DNA of 64,000 bases from Massospora cicadina. Lineage: Eukaryota > Entomophthoromycota > Entomophthoromycetes > Entomophthorales > Entomophthoraceae. A program made the position numbers and the translations under genes. Each line of letters begins with the position of its first letter. Position 1 is the first letter of the stretch. The notes beneath the pieces were generated by a model, which was given only the letters and a program-made list of their open reading frames with translations, was not told the DNA's origin and made no database searches. Shown here one piece after another: positions 46,153 through 55,739 of the stretch. The stretch spans positions 60,100 to 124,099 of the forward strand of contig JAKSZP010017331.1 of NCBI GenBank assembly GCA_022478985.1, in the 5' to 3' direction.

Positions 46153-47330
46153 ATTGTACTTGAAAGTAATTTTTAGAGACTGTTAAATTATAATTACTCT
46201 GCCATTTTATCTTGCTTTTGGTTATAAATGATATAATATTGCACTACTCATTCTATGTAATTATTATAAATTTTGTATACTTATGCATTATCCTTATGGG
46301 TAAATCCCCACAGGTTAAAATATAGTCTATCTATCTATCTCTTGTTTCAGCAATCCAGAACATATTTGTCAAGCACTTCTGAATGACTCATAGACTAAAA
46401 ATGATAAAATAATATATAGTTAAAAATTAAAAAAATGTTTTTTTAATGTAATAAAAATATCAAGATAAATATATTTATAAAAACTTAAAGCACCTGAGAC
46501 CAAATTTTAGTTCTAATGAAAAACATAGCACATATTTTAGAAAATACAATCATCACTCATATCATAATGTTTAATAGAAATCAGTAATTGTTTCTCTGAT
46601 AATATATTTAGAGGTAGGAGTTTGAAAATAGAAGTCATTCATGAAAATTCTTTGATACATGGTAATACTTGAAACAACTGAGACCAAATAACAGCTAATA
46701 CAAAGCTAAAACTTAAGGCGCACTCCAGTAATTGTTTCCATAATAGTATTAGGAGGTATGCACCCCACACCTTTCATTATAGCTGATATTTGGTATCAAG
46801 TGTTCTAAGTATTTACAAATATAAAAATTTTGATATTTTTAGCCCATGATAAACACTTTTTTATTTTTAATTATACTATTATCTAGTATAAAAGCCAAAG
46901 ATTTTCATTTTTTATTATTTCAATTAGTCACAGTATCCATTATCAGCCATGTTTTCTAGTTTCTGAAATAAGTGGCCCATAGTAGTATCTTTTTCTTGTA
47001 AATTATGAAAACAATTGAGTTAACTGTACCCTTGGGTTTCTGGGTTTTGTTTGGGGTGTTTACTCATCCAGAATGGCCACTAAAACTTATTTTTATCAGC
47101 AGAATCTATGACAGTCAGCAGGTAAATAGCTGATAGATGGAGTAAAACATATAAATTCAGTTTTAAAACATGCATCTTTTAGTTATGGCGCTCTAAGAAA
47201 CTATCTTATAAATTAAAATCAAATTTTATGCATTGATGTTTGTTTAACCTCTCTTAAACTACTTATCCAACTTCAAATAAACCTGGCACTGATATTCTAT
47301 GATATATATAATTGTTCAGTTGAATTGATT
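46153..47330. other. AT-rich non-coding stretch
   Basis: No ORF or RNA gene seen. A short (CTAT)n run lies at about 46320-46342 (GTCTATCTATCTATCTCT), 170 bp after the H1 helicase stop, preceded by GGGTAAATCCCCACAGG. It may belong to the H1 3' end, but I cannot prove a terminus. Confidence 0.55.
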
Positions 47331-47339
47331 GTTAAAATG

Positions 47340-47610
47340 ATTTCAGGTATAAGGTATGGGGTAATATTTATTAGCTTTAATTTATTAAGGTGTTTTGATT
47401 GGTCAATTGTATGCCAAACTTAATGATTGCCACCTAAGATACTCATTTTAGATTAGTTAACCTTATTAATTAATTATATGGTAAACTCAACAATTGTCAT
47501 CTATAATAAACTAAACTTAATACACTATGATATCATACTTTGACCAAATTTTGAACATACCCTCGACCATTGTCCAATTATCATATAAAAATGAGTTATA
47601 TAGATGTAAA
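47340..47610 (+). repeat. AT-rich tandem repeat family
   Basis: Head TTTCAGGTATAAGGT, then units with TTGATTGGTCAATTGTATGC...AATGATTGCCACCTAAGATA and ACTCAACAATTGTCATCTATAATA, then ACATACCCTCGACCATTGTCC. Closest to 14940-15330. It lies just upstream of the Tc1/mariner remnant. Confidence 0.65.
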
Positions 47611-47798
47611 AACTACATATACCTTTTTCTTCAATTCCAAAATTTTGCATCTAAATTCAATAATTTATATTTCAATTTCAGCACTTTGCATTTCAATTTC
47701 AGAATAACTTTTTTAAATTTATTTTATAATCTCTAATGAAATAGAGGCAAGTATATTATTGCCCACCCTTTTTTTCTATTTAAAAATTAAATTGTATA

Positions 47799-48346
47799 TT
47801 TCTTATGTCAAGTTATAATCTACCAAGTGAAAACACTGATGCTGAGGAAATTGATGAGTCTGTAGCTAAAACTAGATACAATGCAATCACTAATGCTAAA
47901 CGCCTTAGCCTTTATTTGATTGATATATGGTAATTAAATACTACAAAGGAGCAGCTGATATTTTAGAAATAAACTATAATTCTGTAAGAATCATAACTTC
48001 TAATTATGAATCAAGTGGGATTATAGAAAAAAAAATAAAGGTGGAAGCAAGAAAAGAGATTTTAATCAAACTTACATAGAAAGAGTTGAAAAGTTGGTCT
48101 TTTTAATTTAGTAATAACCTTGAAGGAGATCAAAGAAACGTTGAGGACAGAAAAAAAATTGATTTCAATTTCAAGTTTTGATAAATGTTTCCAGGAATTA
48201 TAAATTATGATAAAGTTACCCTATCAAGAATTAGATAGACTAGATAATTTTTAGAAAACTTTAAAAATTCTATTCAAGGTAGGCTGACTTGGGGATAATA
48301 ATGCACTGATTAATAGGAAAAAAATCAATGGGAAAAGAATGATGGA
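47799..48346 (+). pseudogene. Tc1/mariner-type transposase, N-terminal part
   Basis: The reading starts MSSYNLPSENTDAEEID, runs through KTRYNAITNAKRLSLYLIDI and, after one stop and frameshift, gives YYKGAADILEINYNSVRIIT, SNYESSGIIEKKIKGGSKK and NQTYIERVEKLV. This is the helix-turn-helix plus GRPR-like hinge plus second helix pattern of Tc1/mariner/pogo DNA-binding domains (A-x-x-L-x-I-x-x-x-V-x-x-I-x-x-x-Y-x-x-x-G). It is cut at 48346 by ORF1-only copy 2. Confidence 0.65.
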
Positions 48347-48460
48347 GGATGGATGGGATGGATGGAGATCTTTCTTTCACTTCAATATCTAAATCAAAGC
48401 AAAATTTGGATTTTTTAAAAAATATATAACACAACCACTCAATCAAGCCAAAGCTTACCA

Positions 48461-49091
48461 ATGTCAATTCAATTGACGCCTGCTGCCCCATCCTGGGGTG
48501 GTGCACCGCCATCTGGCATCTTACAGCTGCCACTGAAGCGCGCCTAGGCTGGCTCTGCTAGCCCTCCCAACGCTACTGGGCGTTATTTCCCCCCTTGGAA
48601 CTTGGACCACCACCTCACAAGCTCTCAGATGGTGCTCTGAAGCCCTTTGGTGCTCCCATAGAGCAATTGCATTTTGGCCTCCAGGTCAAATATAGGAATC
48701 TCTTCCCATATGCAAGTGCAGCCATCATTAAGATGGCCATGGCAGTTTTCAAACCTGCCAGTTGTATTGACTTTCACCCCTTTAAGGGGTATTTTGACCT
48801 CAGCTTCCATTATGAAGCCAATGCAGTGGCAGCAGCCAAGCTGCAGTTAATTTATAAAAAAATTCCTTTGCCCACCATTTGCACCCAGCTCCTGAATGAG
48901 GCCACTTTGGTGGTCCAGTTTGCCAGTTGCCCTTCTTCCTTTCCCCCAAATGCCTCCACCATGAGCTCACAGAGAGTTTGGCCATTTATGGTGCAGACCC
49001 TGTGTTGCAGTTCATGGTGCCCCATGGAGAAAATCATCTGTCAGGCCCTCATGCCTTTGTGGCGATCCACCCATTTAATTGTGACACCCAT
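48461..49091 (+). pseudogene. ORF1-like protein of copy 2, N-terminal piece
   Basis: ATG 48461 starts MSIQLTPAAPSWGGAPPSGI, parallel to the start of copies F and G. The main reading 48595-49119 has KYRNLFPYASAAIIKMAMAV, then SCIDFHPFKGYFDLSFHYEA. A frameshift near 48950 moves the protein to the 48927-49145 frame: ELTESLAIYGADPVLQFMVP, then GENHLSGPHAFVAIHPFN. These blocks line up with LINE ORF1 (CLDLGFKSKIAADEAA; LEQHLKDGLAIYSKIQSFKM; AIVVLTPTEE). W copy 3 interrupts at 49091. Confidence 0.75.
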
Positions 49092-50459
49092 TGTCATGGA
49101 AATGGCAGAAGAAGTTTAGAACAGCCTGCCAGTCAGGATGTGTAAGCATCCAGAAAACAAGCCAGAATGCCAGAGGCATTGCTGACCATATGACTTGATA
49201 TGGAGCTGGGAAATAGGATACCACAAAATGGTGGCGGAGTGTTAGGGTTAGGAGTATCCCAACAGCAAACCACACTGAATGGATTTCAGACCCAGGGGTT
49301 CTGGCAACAGGGGTGGAAACTACTGGGATAGTTTCTGCGAGATCCCTGGTTGTTAAAACCACTTCATTGGGGGTAAAAGAGAGGTGAATTTTTTCTTGTA
49401 GTTGGTGAACATAGGGCCATAAAATCCCTGTATACTGCTGCCAAAAGGTCATGAGAACCAGGTTGTAGAGCCAAAAATTTTGGACTTGTTGAGCCCAATT
49501 GGCGATAGAGGGAATCATGGTAACCAAGAGAATTGGTAAGGTCCACCCAGAGTGCAGAGCGGTGGACCTCCAGGAAAACACCATACAGAATGTGGTTGAA
49601 AGAAAGGAGATAAAAATTTGGAGTTTTTTAATAAAATTTTTATTTGGGAAATAAAGTAAGAAAAATTGACCAACAATCTTCTCAGTGCCTTGCAACTGAT
49701 TAAATAGTGGTCAATTGGTAAAAGCATGGTTGGGGTCCACAAAGTTGGCCTAATTGGCAAATTGGATGGTAGAGGGGGTTTATTCTTTGGAAACTGTCAT
49801 CACAAAATTTGGCAGTGGGCTGAGTCTCTGTCAGTTTGACCTCAAATGTCTGGACCAGGGGTCAATTATATTTCAAATGGTTAGCATGATGGCATTTGGC
49901 CCAATGAGTGATGGAAATCCCCCAAGGCCATCCAATATAGGGATGGGACCATTTGGTTGGGAACAGGTTTGGGGCGGCCAACCTGCCCACATTTGGTCAA
50001 TTAACCATTCATTTGGTTGATAGAGGCCCATCAGGCACAACGCCTGAATTACTATTGGAGGGTTTCAAACTCTCATCAATGGCGCCCAATATTTGTTCTG
50101 CTGATTTTGGGGTCAAATTGGAACCATTGGGCGATCTGGCTGATGCTTCATTCTTCATGCTTTTACAGCTATTCAAATTTTGGCCATCAGCACAATTGCC
50201 GCCCAAATTAGATCTGACTGATTTCAGTTTGATAATCTCAGCACAGATTTCACTGATTCCCCACAACAGTTCTGCTGAGGTGAGTGAGGAAATTGGGGGT
50301 GGGATCCAAAGCAGACAAGCTGTCACCCATTGCTCATCAACTATGTGGGCGAGATTGCCCTGGGTGATGAAGGTTACCGCCATCCTCTTTGGTGTTTTCT
50401 TACTTGGGAACAGAAAGATAGCTCGATCAAGAGCCAAAGGACACTCTCTGAGACTTACA
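49092..50459 (-). mobile_element. W element copy 3
   Basis: 1368 bp with exact 5-bp TSD CCCAT (49087-49091 and 50460-50464). On the minus strand it begins TGTAAGTCTCAGAGAG and ends GCCATTTCCATGACA. It has TG...CA ends but no pair of internal direct repeats, so it is not a two-LTR element. It may be a solo long LTR or a complete unit of unknown type. It lies antisense to the interrupted ORF1-like gene. Confidence 0.85.
49092..50459 (-). pseudogene. W-element ORF, best-preserved copy
   Basis: Two open readings cover most of the element. 50009-50488 (159 residues; element part from 50459) has ALDRAIFLFPSKKTPKRM and LAHIVDEQWVTACLLWIPPP. 49075-49695 (206 residues) has a basic start (FPNKNFIKKLQIFIS), a Trp-rich stretch (FWLYNLVLMTFWQQYTGILW), and the hydrophobic region SVWFAVGILLTLTLRHHFVV to LNFFCHFHD. 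The 300 bp between them are not open in one frame. No known domain recognised; two membrane-like segments. The C-terminal 100 residues are conserved with copy 1. Confidence 0.55.
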
Positions 50460-51610
50460 CCCATCTCACAATTCCCCATCTGCACCATGATCAGGTCTGC
50501 CCCTGATCATCCTTTTTGGGCACATGTTGAAAATGGCCGCGCCATCTGCCCCTTGTGCTTTGAGCTTGACCACTCAAAGTGCAAGTGCCCTATGTTTTTG
50601 CTTCTGCCACTTCCATCACCCCTCCTTCTGGCACTGCCCCAGCAGCTGCCTCACTCCAATTTTTTTTTTAATGGGGCGTGATCCTCCTGCTCCCACCCTT
50701 GGGTAATTCTGGCACTGCTTTGAAAGCAGCAGCCAATCAGAATTTAAAATTTTTTAAAAATTTGAATAATTCAACCAGGTTATGAAATCCTGTGTTGATG
50801 TCTTAAACTGTTTCAGCTGAGCTGCCATGGTCAACTATTCATAGCCAATCAGGTTCTGCCACCATACCAACTCCTGTGGCTGGGCTAGCGCTAGCCAAGA
50901 TTAATCAATTCAAGTGTCTCAATTGGATTGATGATAGCAACTGACCATACACTGTGAAGCTGGATTTCACGTTGGAGGAGTTTTTTATTGATCCTCCTGA
51001 TTTTCACTCCTGACATTTTTGCTCTAAAAGCAGTTGTCCAAATTATAAAAATAATGATCAAATGGCAGTGGAAGCTGCAGCTGCCCCTGCCCCTGCCAAC
51101 ACCCTCCTCTGCCAGCATCTTCATGGGGTGATGGAACCCCTAGTTGAGGATATTCCCATCCCAAATTTCCCTTCCAATTTCAATGAAGATTCTAAATATG
51201 AAATTGAGGAGCTTGCTTTCAGTTTGAGCTGCGCTTGCATCAATGTGGCAAAAACCTCTCTTTTTGACTCCAACTATCCTCAAACACAAAAGTACATAAA
51301 TTATTTCACTTGTGTGCTGACTTTCATCACTTTTGCTGAGCATCAACTTGCTCAATATGTTGAGATGATGGATACTGCTGGCCTCATAACCAAAGAAAAC
51401 CTGCAGCTATACCTCCTCATGTCCCATGTCGCTGATGCCCCTACCCCTATGTTGTCTACCATAGTCTGCCAGCTAAAGTGGGTGCCAGACAAAAGTTTCC
51501 CTAGATCTTCCTCGCCTTCTGATATGGCTTCCTTGGCTGATAACATGGGGGCTATATTAGAAATTTTTTTAATTTATGATAATCCCTTTGTTTGGCCCAT
51601 TTGCAAATAA
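50460..51610 (+). pseudogene. ORF1-like protein of copy 2: zinc knuckle and C-terminal segment
   Basis: After W the frame gives SAPDHPFWAHVENGRAICPL, with the knuckle CPLCFELDHSKCKC (C-x2-C-x4-H-x4-C), parallel to LINE ORF1 (HPFWVTVDSAPPICTHCDAFSHKAHAC). Stops follow. An intact 182-residue reading then covers 51062-51610: an alanine-rich start, an acidic segment (NFNEDSKYEIEELAFSL), a helical region and HVADAPTPMLSTIVCQL. The last block recurs in copies F and G. It is either the C-terminal part of ORF1 or a second small ORF. Confidence 0.7.
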
Positions 51611-51805
51611 AGATGCGTGGTGGCTCCCCTTTTGGGTTGGGCACCACTAGTGCTAAAAAAAAAGGAAAATAAGGATGGATCCTGGTAACCTCCACACATT
51701 GTATTATGATAGTCCAGGAATTCTATGGACTACCTTGCTATATGTTATCTCAGTTTGGGGCATTGGTGCACAATGTTAACACAGTCAAAATTGTTCCCTA
51801 ACCAA

Positions 51806-51870
51806 AGCTCATCTACCAGGATTGAACTTGGGGAAGTGGTCATTGAGTCAGTACTCTATCACTGGGGTAT
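51806..51870 (-). repeat. tRNA-like segment, probable tRNA-derived SINE head or decayed tRNA
   Basis: The minus strand reads CAGTGATAGAGTACTG (D-arm-like, A-box-like TGATAGAGTAC), then after about 18 bases CCAAGTTCAATCCTGG, a T-arm with a B-box-like GTTCAATCC. Arms pair, but I cannot close a good acceptor stem. About 170 bp of non-tRNA sequence follows on the minus strand towards the element boundary at 51680, as in a SINE body. Confidence 0.45.
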
Positions 51871-51879
51871 ATATGGAGT

Positions 51880-52075
51880 AAATAATCCTGAAATGATTTT
51901 GTTGAGAAAAGAGTATGCCCTTTAGTTTAATAATCCCTTCAAAGATGATTATCCCAAGGCTATTTTTATAGATGGATCCTCTCTAATTTTTATATCAAAT
52001 ATAGCCAGAGAAGATCTAGAAGAGGAATATATGCTATTGTGAATATTCTAATGGTGAGATGTAGGTCATTATTTT
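51880..52075 (+). pseudogene. Tc1/mariner-type transposase, catalytic fragment
   Basis: The reading DDYPKAIFIDGSSLIFISN and, after a one-base shift, RRSRRGIYAIVNIL matches the second catalytic block of Tc1/mariner DDE transposases (I-F-I-D-E-S...R-x-x-GRS-x-x-G-x-x-A). The catalytic Asp is present in IFIDG. Together with 47799-48346 it marks one transposase gene split by ORF1-only copy 2, with the middle part missing or unreadable. Confidence 0.6.
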
Positions 52076-52153
52076 TAATTACTAGTATGACTATTGATAG
52101 CTTGTAATATTATAAAACTGTTGTTTATTGAATAGTTAATAGTAATATATTTG

Positions 52154-52177
52154 GTTGGGACCATCTAGTACTAAAAA
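52154..52177 (+). repeat. 24-bp micro-retroinsertion with 16-bp TSD
   Basis: The insert GTTGGGACCATCTAGTACTA plus a short A run is flanked by AATAGTAATATATTTG at 52138-52153 and 52178-52193. The insert matches the last bases of ORF1-only copy 2 (GTTGGGCACCACTAGTGCTAAAA). Confidence 0.8.
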
Positions 52178-52467
52178 AATAGTAATATATTTGCCAATTA
52201 TATATGATCTTTGCTCTTAACTATACAATAAAAAACTCTTCATGGAATATATCTTATATTAGACAATGCTAGAATTCATAGGAGGTAAGATATAGAGAGA
52301 ATGACTTCATTATTTAATTTTGAGTTTAAGTTTTTATCTCCATATTCATACATGCTGAATTCAATTGAAAGTACCTTTTCAAAGATAAAAATGGTGTTAG
52401 ATCAAAATTAAGAAGCAGTGCAAGTGGGTTGCTATCAGAAAAATTATAGAAGAGACTGCTACTGTTT

Positions 52468-52512
52468 TTTTAGCACTAGGTGGTCCCAACCTAAAGGGGG
52501 TTACACCAATCT
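52468..52512 (-). repeat. 45-bp micro-retroinsertion with 18-bp TSD
   Basis: Flanked by AAGAGACTGCTACTGTTT at 52450-52467 and 52513-52530. The minus strand ends GGTTGGGACCACCTAGTGCT plus A run, the same 3' end as at 52154-52177 and 51635-51663. Confidence 0.8.
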
Positions 52513-52539
52513 AAGAGACTGCTACTGTTTCAGCCACCG

Positions 52540-53500
52540 ATAGTACAGGGTAGTTTAGACTTATTCTTAGAAATATTACAGATTGTGCAGCTGAATTGCT
52601 CTATGCTCATCAAAAAATATGTTTTATAATTATCCTTCCTATATATCCAATAGATTTAATATCTTTAATATGTAATTTTGTTACCAAAAATTGTGTTTAA
52701 ATTGATTTGTAAAATGTTGAAATTGAAATGCAATATGTTGAAATTGAATTGTAAAATTGGTGAAATTGAAATTATGATTATATGCTTTTAATAGCAATCG
52801 GTTTAACGTTTCGGCTGAGTGGTTTGTCGTTATTCAGTTGATTCGATAGGTTCAGTTTAGTTTTAGCTAAGCGGTTGGTTAGTAGATTTGATATGGTCAA
52901 TGGTTTTGGGTAAGCGGTTTGGTAGTTATATAAATATAAACTCTATTTTAAACGACTCGAACCATCTGGTAATTAAGCGTGAAGAAGCCGCGGTGCCTGA
53001 AAGTTAATAAGGCTTAATACTACAACTTCATTTGGAATCAAAGCACAAACTAATTAGAATCGATTTGATCTATCATTTTATACGAGCGTCACAAAAGGTT
53101 GCGGTGAATCAATTTGAAACAATTAAAATCTATCCAATAAATCAGTTGTATGAATCAAATATCTTTTAACTTGGAGTACGTTTCAAAATTGTAAACGGAA
53201 CCCTCAATAGCATACTCCGTTGACAACGGGTTAAGCATCATTCTACCTGACAGTCTTATGTCTGTTCATGATTCTAAAATGGGTTACTCCTCTTATGAAA
53301 TCAGTATTAAAGCTGACAGTTTCATTACCGCTGATTCCTAGGGAAGTAATCTAAGTTTAATAAAATCACTACGCTGATTCAGGTTTAAAGAAATTATCAA
53401 TTTAGTATTACGTTTTATACAACCCATAAACAAACCTCCGCTTATATAAATCTGCGACCTGAAACCTGTTCAAATTAACGGGTTTACGGTACCAAGCGAC
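52540..53500. other. non-coding stretch upstream of the 53.5-kb ORF
   Basis: Contains, at 52795-52960, diverged repeats with GTTTCGGCTGAGTGGTT, TTCAGTTGATTCGATAGG and GTAAGCGG blocks that recur on the minus strand at about 63320-63560. CpG dinucleotides are kept here. The rest shows no gene. GGTAAGTATT at 53501-53510 looks like a 5' splice site. Confidence 0.5.
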
Positions 53501-53553
53501 GGTAAGTATTTAAATCACCTTATAAAGCTTCTGCAACGTACCTTGTCACCCAT

Positions 53554-54057
53554 ATGGAATTATTCGGTTGGAAGGCATTTGGTATCCTAGCTTCAGCTTT
53601 AGCCAAGGATTACTCAGGAGGGCATATCCCATTTTACTTTACCTCCTACCCAAATGCTTTATCGACCATCTCGGATGTTTACACGACTCTCTACTCGAAC
53701 CCTCAGCCTGGACAACAGAGCGGCGCTCAGTTCCCATACACGAAGATTGCCAGCCTGACGGATCATGTAGGACTTGCCAAGGTGTACCTCATCGGCAACC
53801 ATCGGGAGTACTTACTTCAGTCTGGATTTGCTCCAATCCCACAGCAGTGTACTTGTTACTGGATTGATGCCAAATTATTAGCTGCGGGGGGCGAAACTAT
53901 TCCAAGTGGAACTTATCAAATCCTCATCAAGGAGGATGTTAGGGATGGTTATATAGGCTATAGGCAAGAGTCCGGTTACTTTAATTTGGTGTTCACTCAC
54001 ACAGATCTAGCTTCAACAGTTCCAGGAAAGCTTCAAAATCATAGCAAGCCAATTTAA
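53554..54057 (+). CDS. hypothetical protein, candidate host gene or last exon
   Basis: An uninterrupted 167-codon reading, open upstream to 53506, with a normal stop (TAA) and no TE signature. Base composition and CpG content differ from the TEs around it, as expected of a gene not subject to repeat silencing. A GTAAGT at 53502 and AAAG at about 53527 suggest that it could be a terminal exon. Features: GGHIPFYFTSYP, NPQPGQQSGAQF, WIDAKLLAAGG, then PSGTYQILIKE and SGYFNLVFTH, a beta-rich end. The latter blocks faintly recall the Fn3-like C-terminal domain of fungal subtilisin-type proteases (P-x-GTY-x-I-x-V). That is a guess. If real, this would be a fragment, as no catalytic domain lies upstream. 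Confidence 0.55.
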   Translation: MELFGWKAFGILASALAKDYSGGHIPFYFTSYPNALSTISDVYTTLYSNPQPGQQSGAQFPYTKIASLTDHVGLAKVYLIGNHREYLLQSGFAPIPQQCTCYWIDAKLLAAGGETIPSGTYQILIKEDVRDGYIGYRQESGYFNLVFTHTDLASTVPGKLQNHSKPI

Positions 54058-54650
54058 AAAACTGGTTACTAATGGGATTGATTTATATAAATAAACTTTA
54101 TTTGTAGACTTTTACTCAAGTCTTACTTTTAAATTTTTTTCTTGCACTGCTTCAACCCATTCAGTAGTTAAGTGTGGTTATCATACTTAAGTATTAAAAA
54201 TCATACGTTTTTTATAAGCTTGTTTATGCCAAAATTTGAATAGAGTTAGGGTATTATATTCGACTAAATTATATTTTAATGGAATCTATTTAATTTACAT
54301 TTTCCAAATTTGGTGCTGCAAATTTTAGATTCAAAAGATAGTTGGGTTGGCAACAAAGTTTAATTTGAAACTCAAGGACAATATTTTGCCTTGTAGTTAG
54401 AGAGAAACCCATAAAATTAGAGCTATGGGTGTATGAAACAAAAATAGTTAATAAAGCGGTCTCTATAATTACAATCCTACCATTATTAAATGAGTGTTTT
54501 ATATAGCCTACCCTATCAAAATTTAACAAGCTTTAATTAGACCTCAATGGCTTTCACTGCTATTTTAAACTCTTAAAGCCGAGCTAAACTTTTGGCAAAA
54601 CTGAAGCTAAAAATGAGCCATATATATAATTAAAAAATCGGGGTGTGGCT

Positions 54651-54671
54651 GTGTCGTGGACACGGCCGTGT
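54651..54671. repeat. hairpin / palindrome downstream of the Helentron
   Basis: GTGTC-GTG-GACAC (54651-54663) overlaps the perfect 12-bp palindrome ACACGGCCGTGT (54660-54671). It lies about 190 bp beyond the end of the Helentron endonuclease reading. A hairpin near the 3' end is expected for Helitron-like elements, but the terminus is not proven. Confidence 0.5.
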
Positions 54672-54854
54672 GTTTTACGTGAATACGTGTACATGGGTAA
54701 TATTTTCTTTGAGCATATTATATGTATGTCAATCATTTTTGAACACTAAGGAGTCCTTCGGATTTCCATGTTTTATTTGTGATGGCAACATTTTCCTTTC
54801 GTCGGGTTCAGGAAAGAAATCAAGTAAACAAATAATTACTGTGTTATAACTTTA

Positions 54855-55692
54855 TTAATGATAGGTCTGTGATATGAAAAGTACGAAACAAATGGCATAC
54901 AGGATACATCGAGATTTCTGGTAAACTAAATCAATACATGTATTACCTAGCGTTGTTGGAGAAGTTTTGATGTAAGACAAATTAAACTCGCTGAGCATGA
55001 ATTCAGGCAACGAGCAGTCTTGCGAGACATTAATATTAAAGTCTCTGACCATCATGATTGGTGTAGTGAGATCTGGCTCGTATTAGGGTATAATCTTAAC
55101 AATGTTTTTAGAATAATTTAACAGCGATCGTAACATACAAAGCTTAATTTCTGCTAACGCTGTGCCCATATAGATGTACCCACACCCGAGTATGAATTTG
55201 AAGATGCTATTGAATGTTACGTTTACTAGACAGACATCACCAACCTTTGGGTCTTTGATCTGCAAATTCATCTCATAAATACCAATGTTAACTGTTACAA
55301 TCAGTGAAGCTATTGATGTTGTGATATATGGCGACTCCACTGGCTATGCAACTTGATGATGATACCGCTGCCGATGATGTAGTTACAATTTGTCTGCGCT
55401 TAGCAGTATTACAATATGATCTCAGATCAAAGCCAAGCACCTGCACTGGCTTGAAGTCTTCTATCCACGTCTCACTAATTGCCAAGTAATCAGATCGGTT
55501 GATGATGGAATCAGTAGATATGTCTTCTGAGCACGTGACCAAGCTTTGTGCATTAATGGTGGTGATAAGTATAAGACAACGCTGATCAGGAACATAATCA
55601 CAAAACTTTTTTACTTGTGTGACTAGTGTTGGCAGAGGATGTTGGGCCAGTCGCTGGTACTCATCTTGTATATTTCTAACTGTAGGAGACAC
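54855..55692 (-). pseudogene. Helentron H2 endonuclease domain
   Basis: The reading 55288-55692 has ILITTINAQSLV (N of the APE fold), DYLAISETWIEDF (E) and SGVAIYHNI. Then, over two breaks, 54855-55340 has VRDFNINVSQ (the GDFN block, with Gly read as Arg), SPTTLGNTCIDLVY and a terminal His-bearing segment. The order and spacing match the exonuclease-endonuclease-phosphatase fold found in CR1-like LINEs and fused to Helentron proteins. It may have been acquired from a non-LTR element. Inactive here. Confidence 0.75.
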
Positions 55693-55739
55693 ATGACCAA
55701 ATCCATGATAAAACTTAAAATCATTTCAGGCATTGATAA

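Larger units (their letters stand above)
48347..51663 (+). mobile_element. ORF1-only non-LTR element, copy 2 (split by W copy 3)
   Basis: Flanks GGAAAAGAATGATGGA (48331-48346) and GGAAAATAAGGATGGA (51664-51679) match at 14 of 16 bases, a likely TSD. Without W the element is 1.95 kb. The 5' region has CTTTCTTTCACTTC and a weak AAATCAAA...TTTGGATTT hairpin. The 3' end is GTTGGGCACCACTAGTGCTAAAAAAAAA, unlike copies F and G but like two micro-insertions at 52154-52177 and 52468-52512. It sits in the Tc1/mariner remnant. Confidence 0.75.

Noticed and set aside
46320..46342. (CTAT)n run as the Helitron H1 3' terminus
   Set aside because: No CTRR end with a preceding hairpin could be placed; it may be a simple microsatellite.
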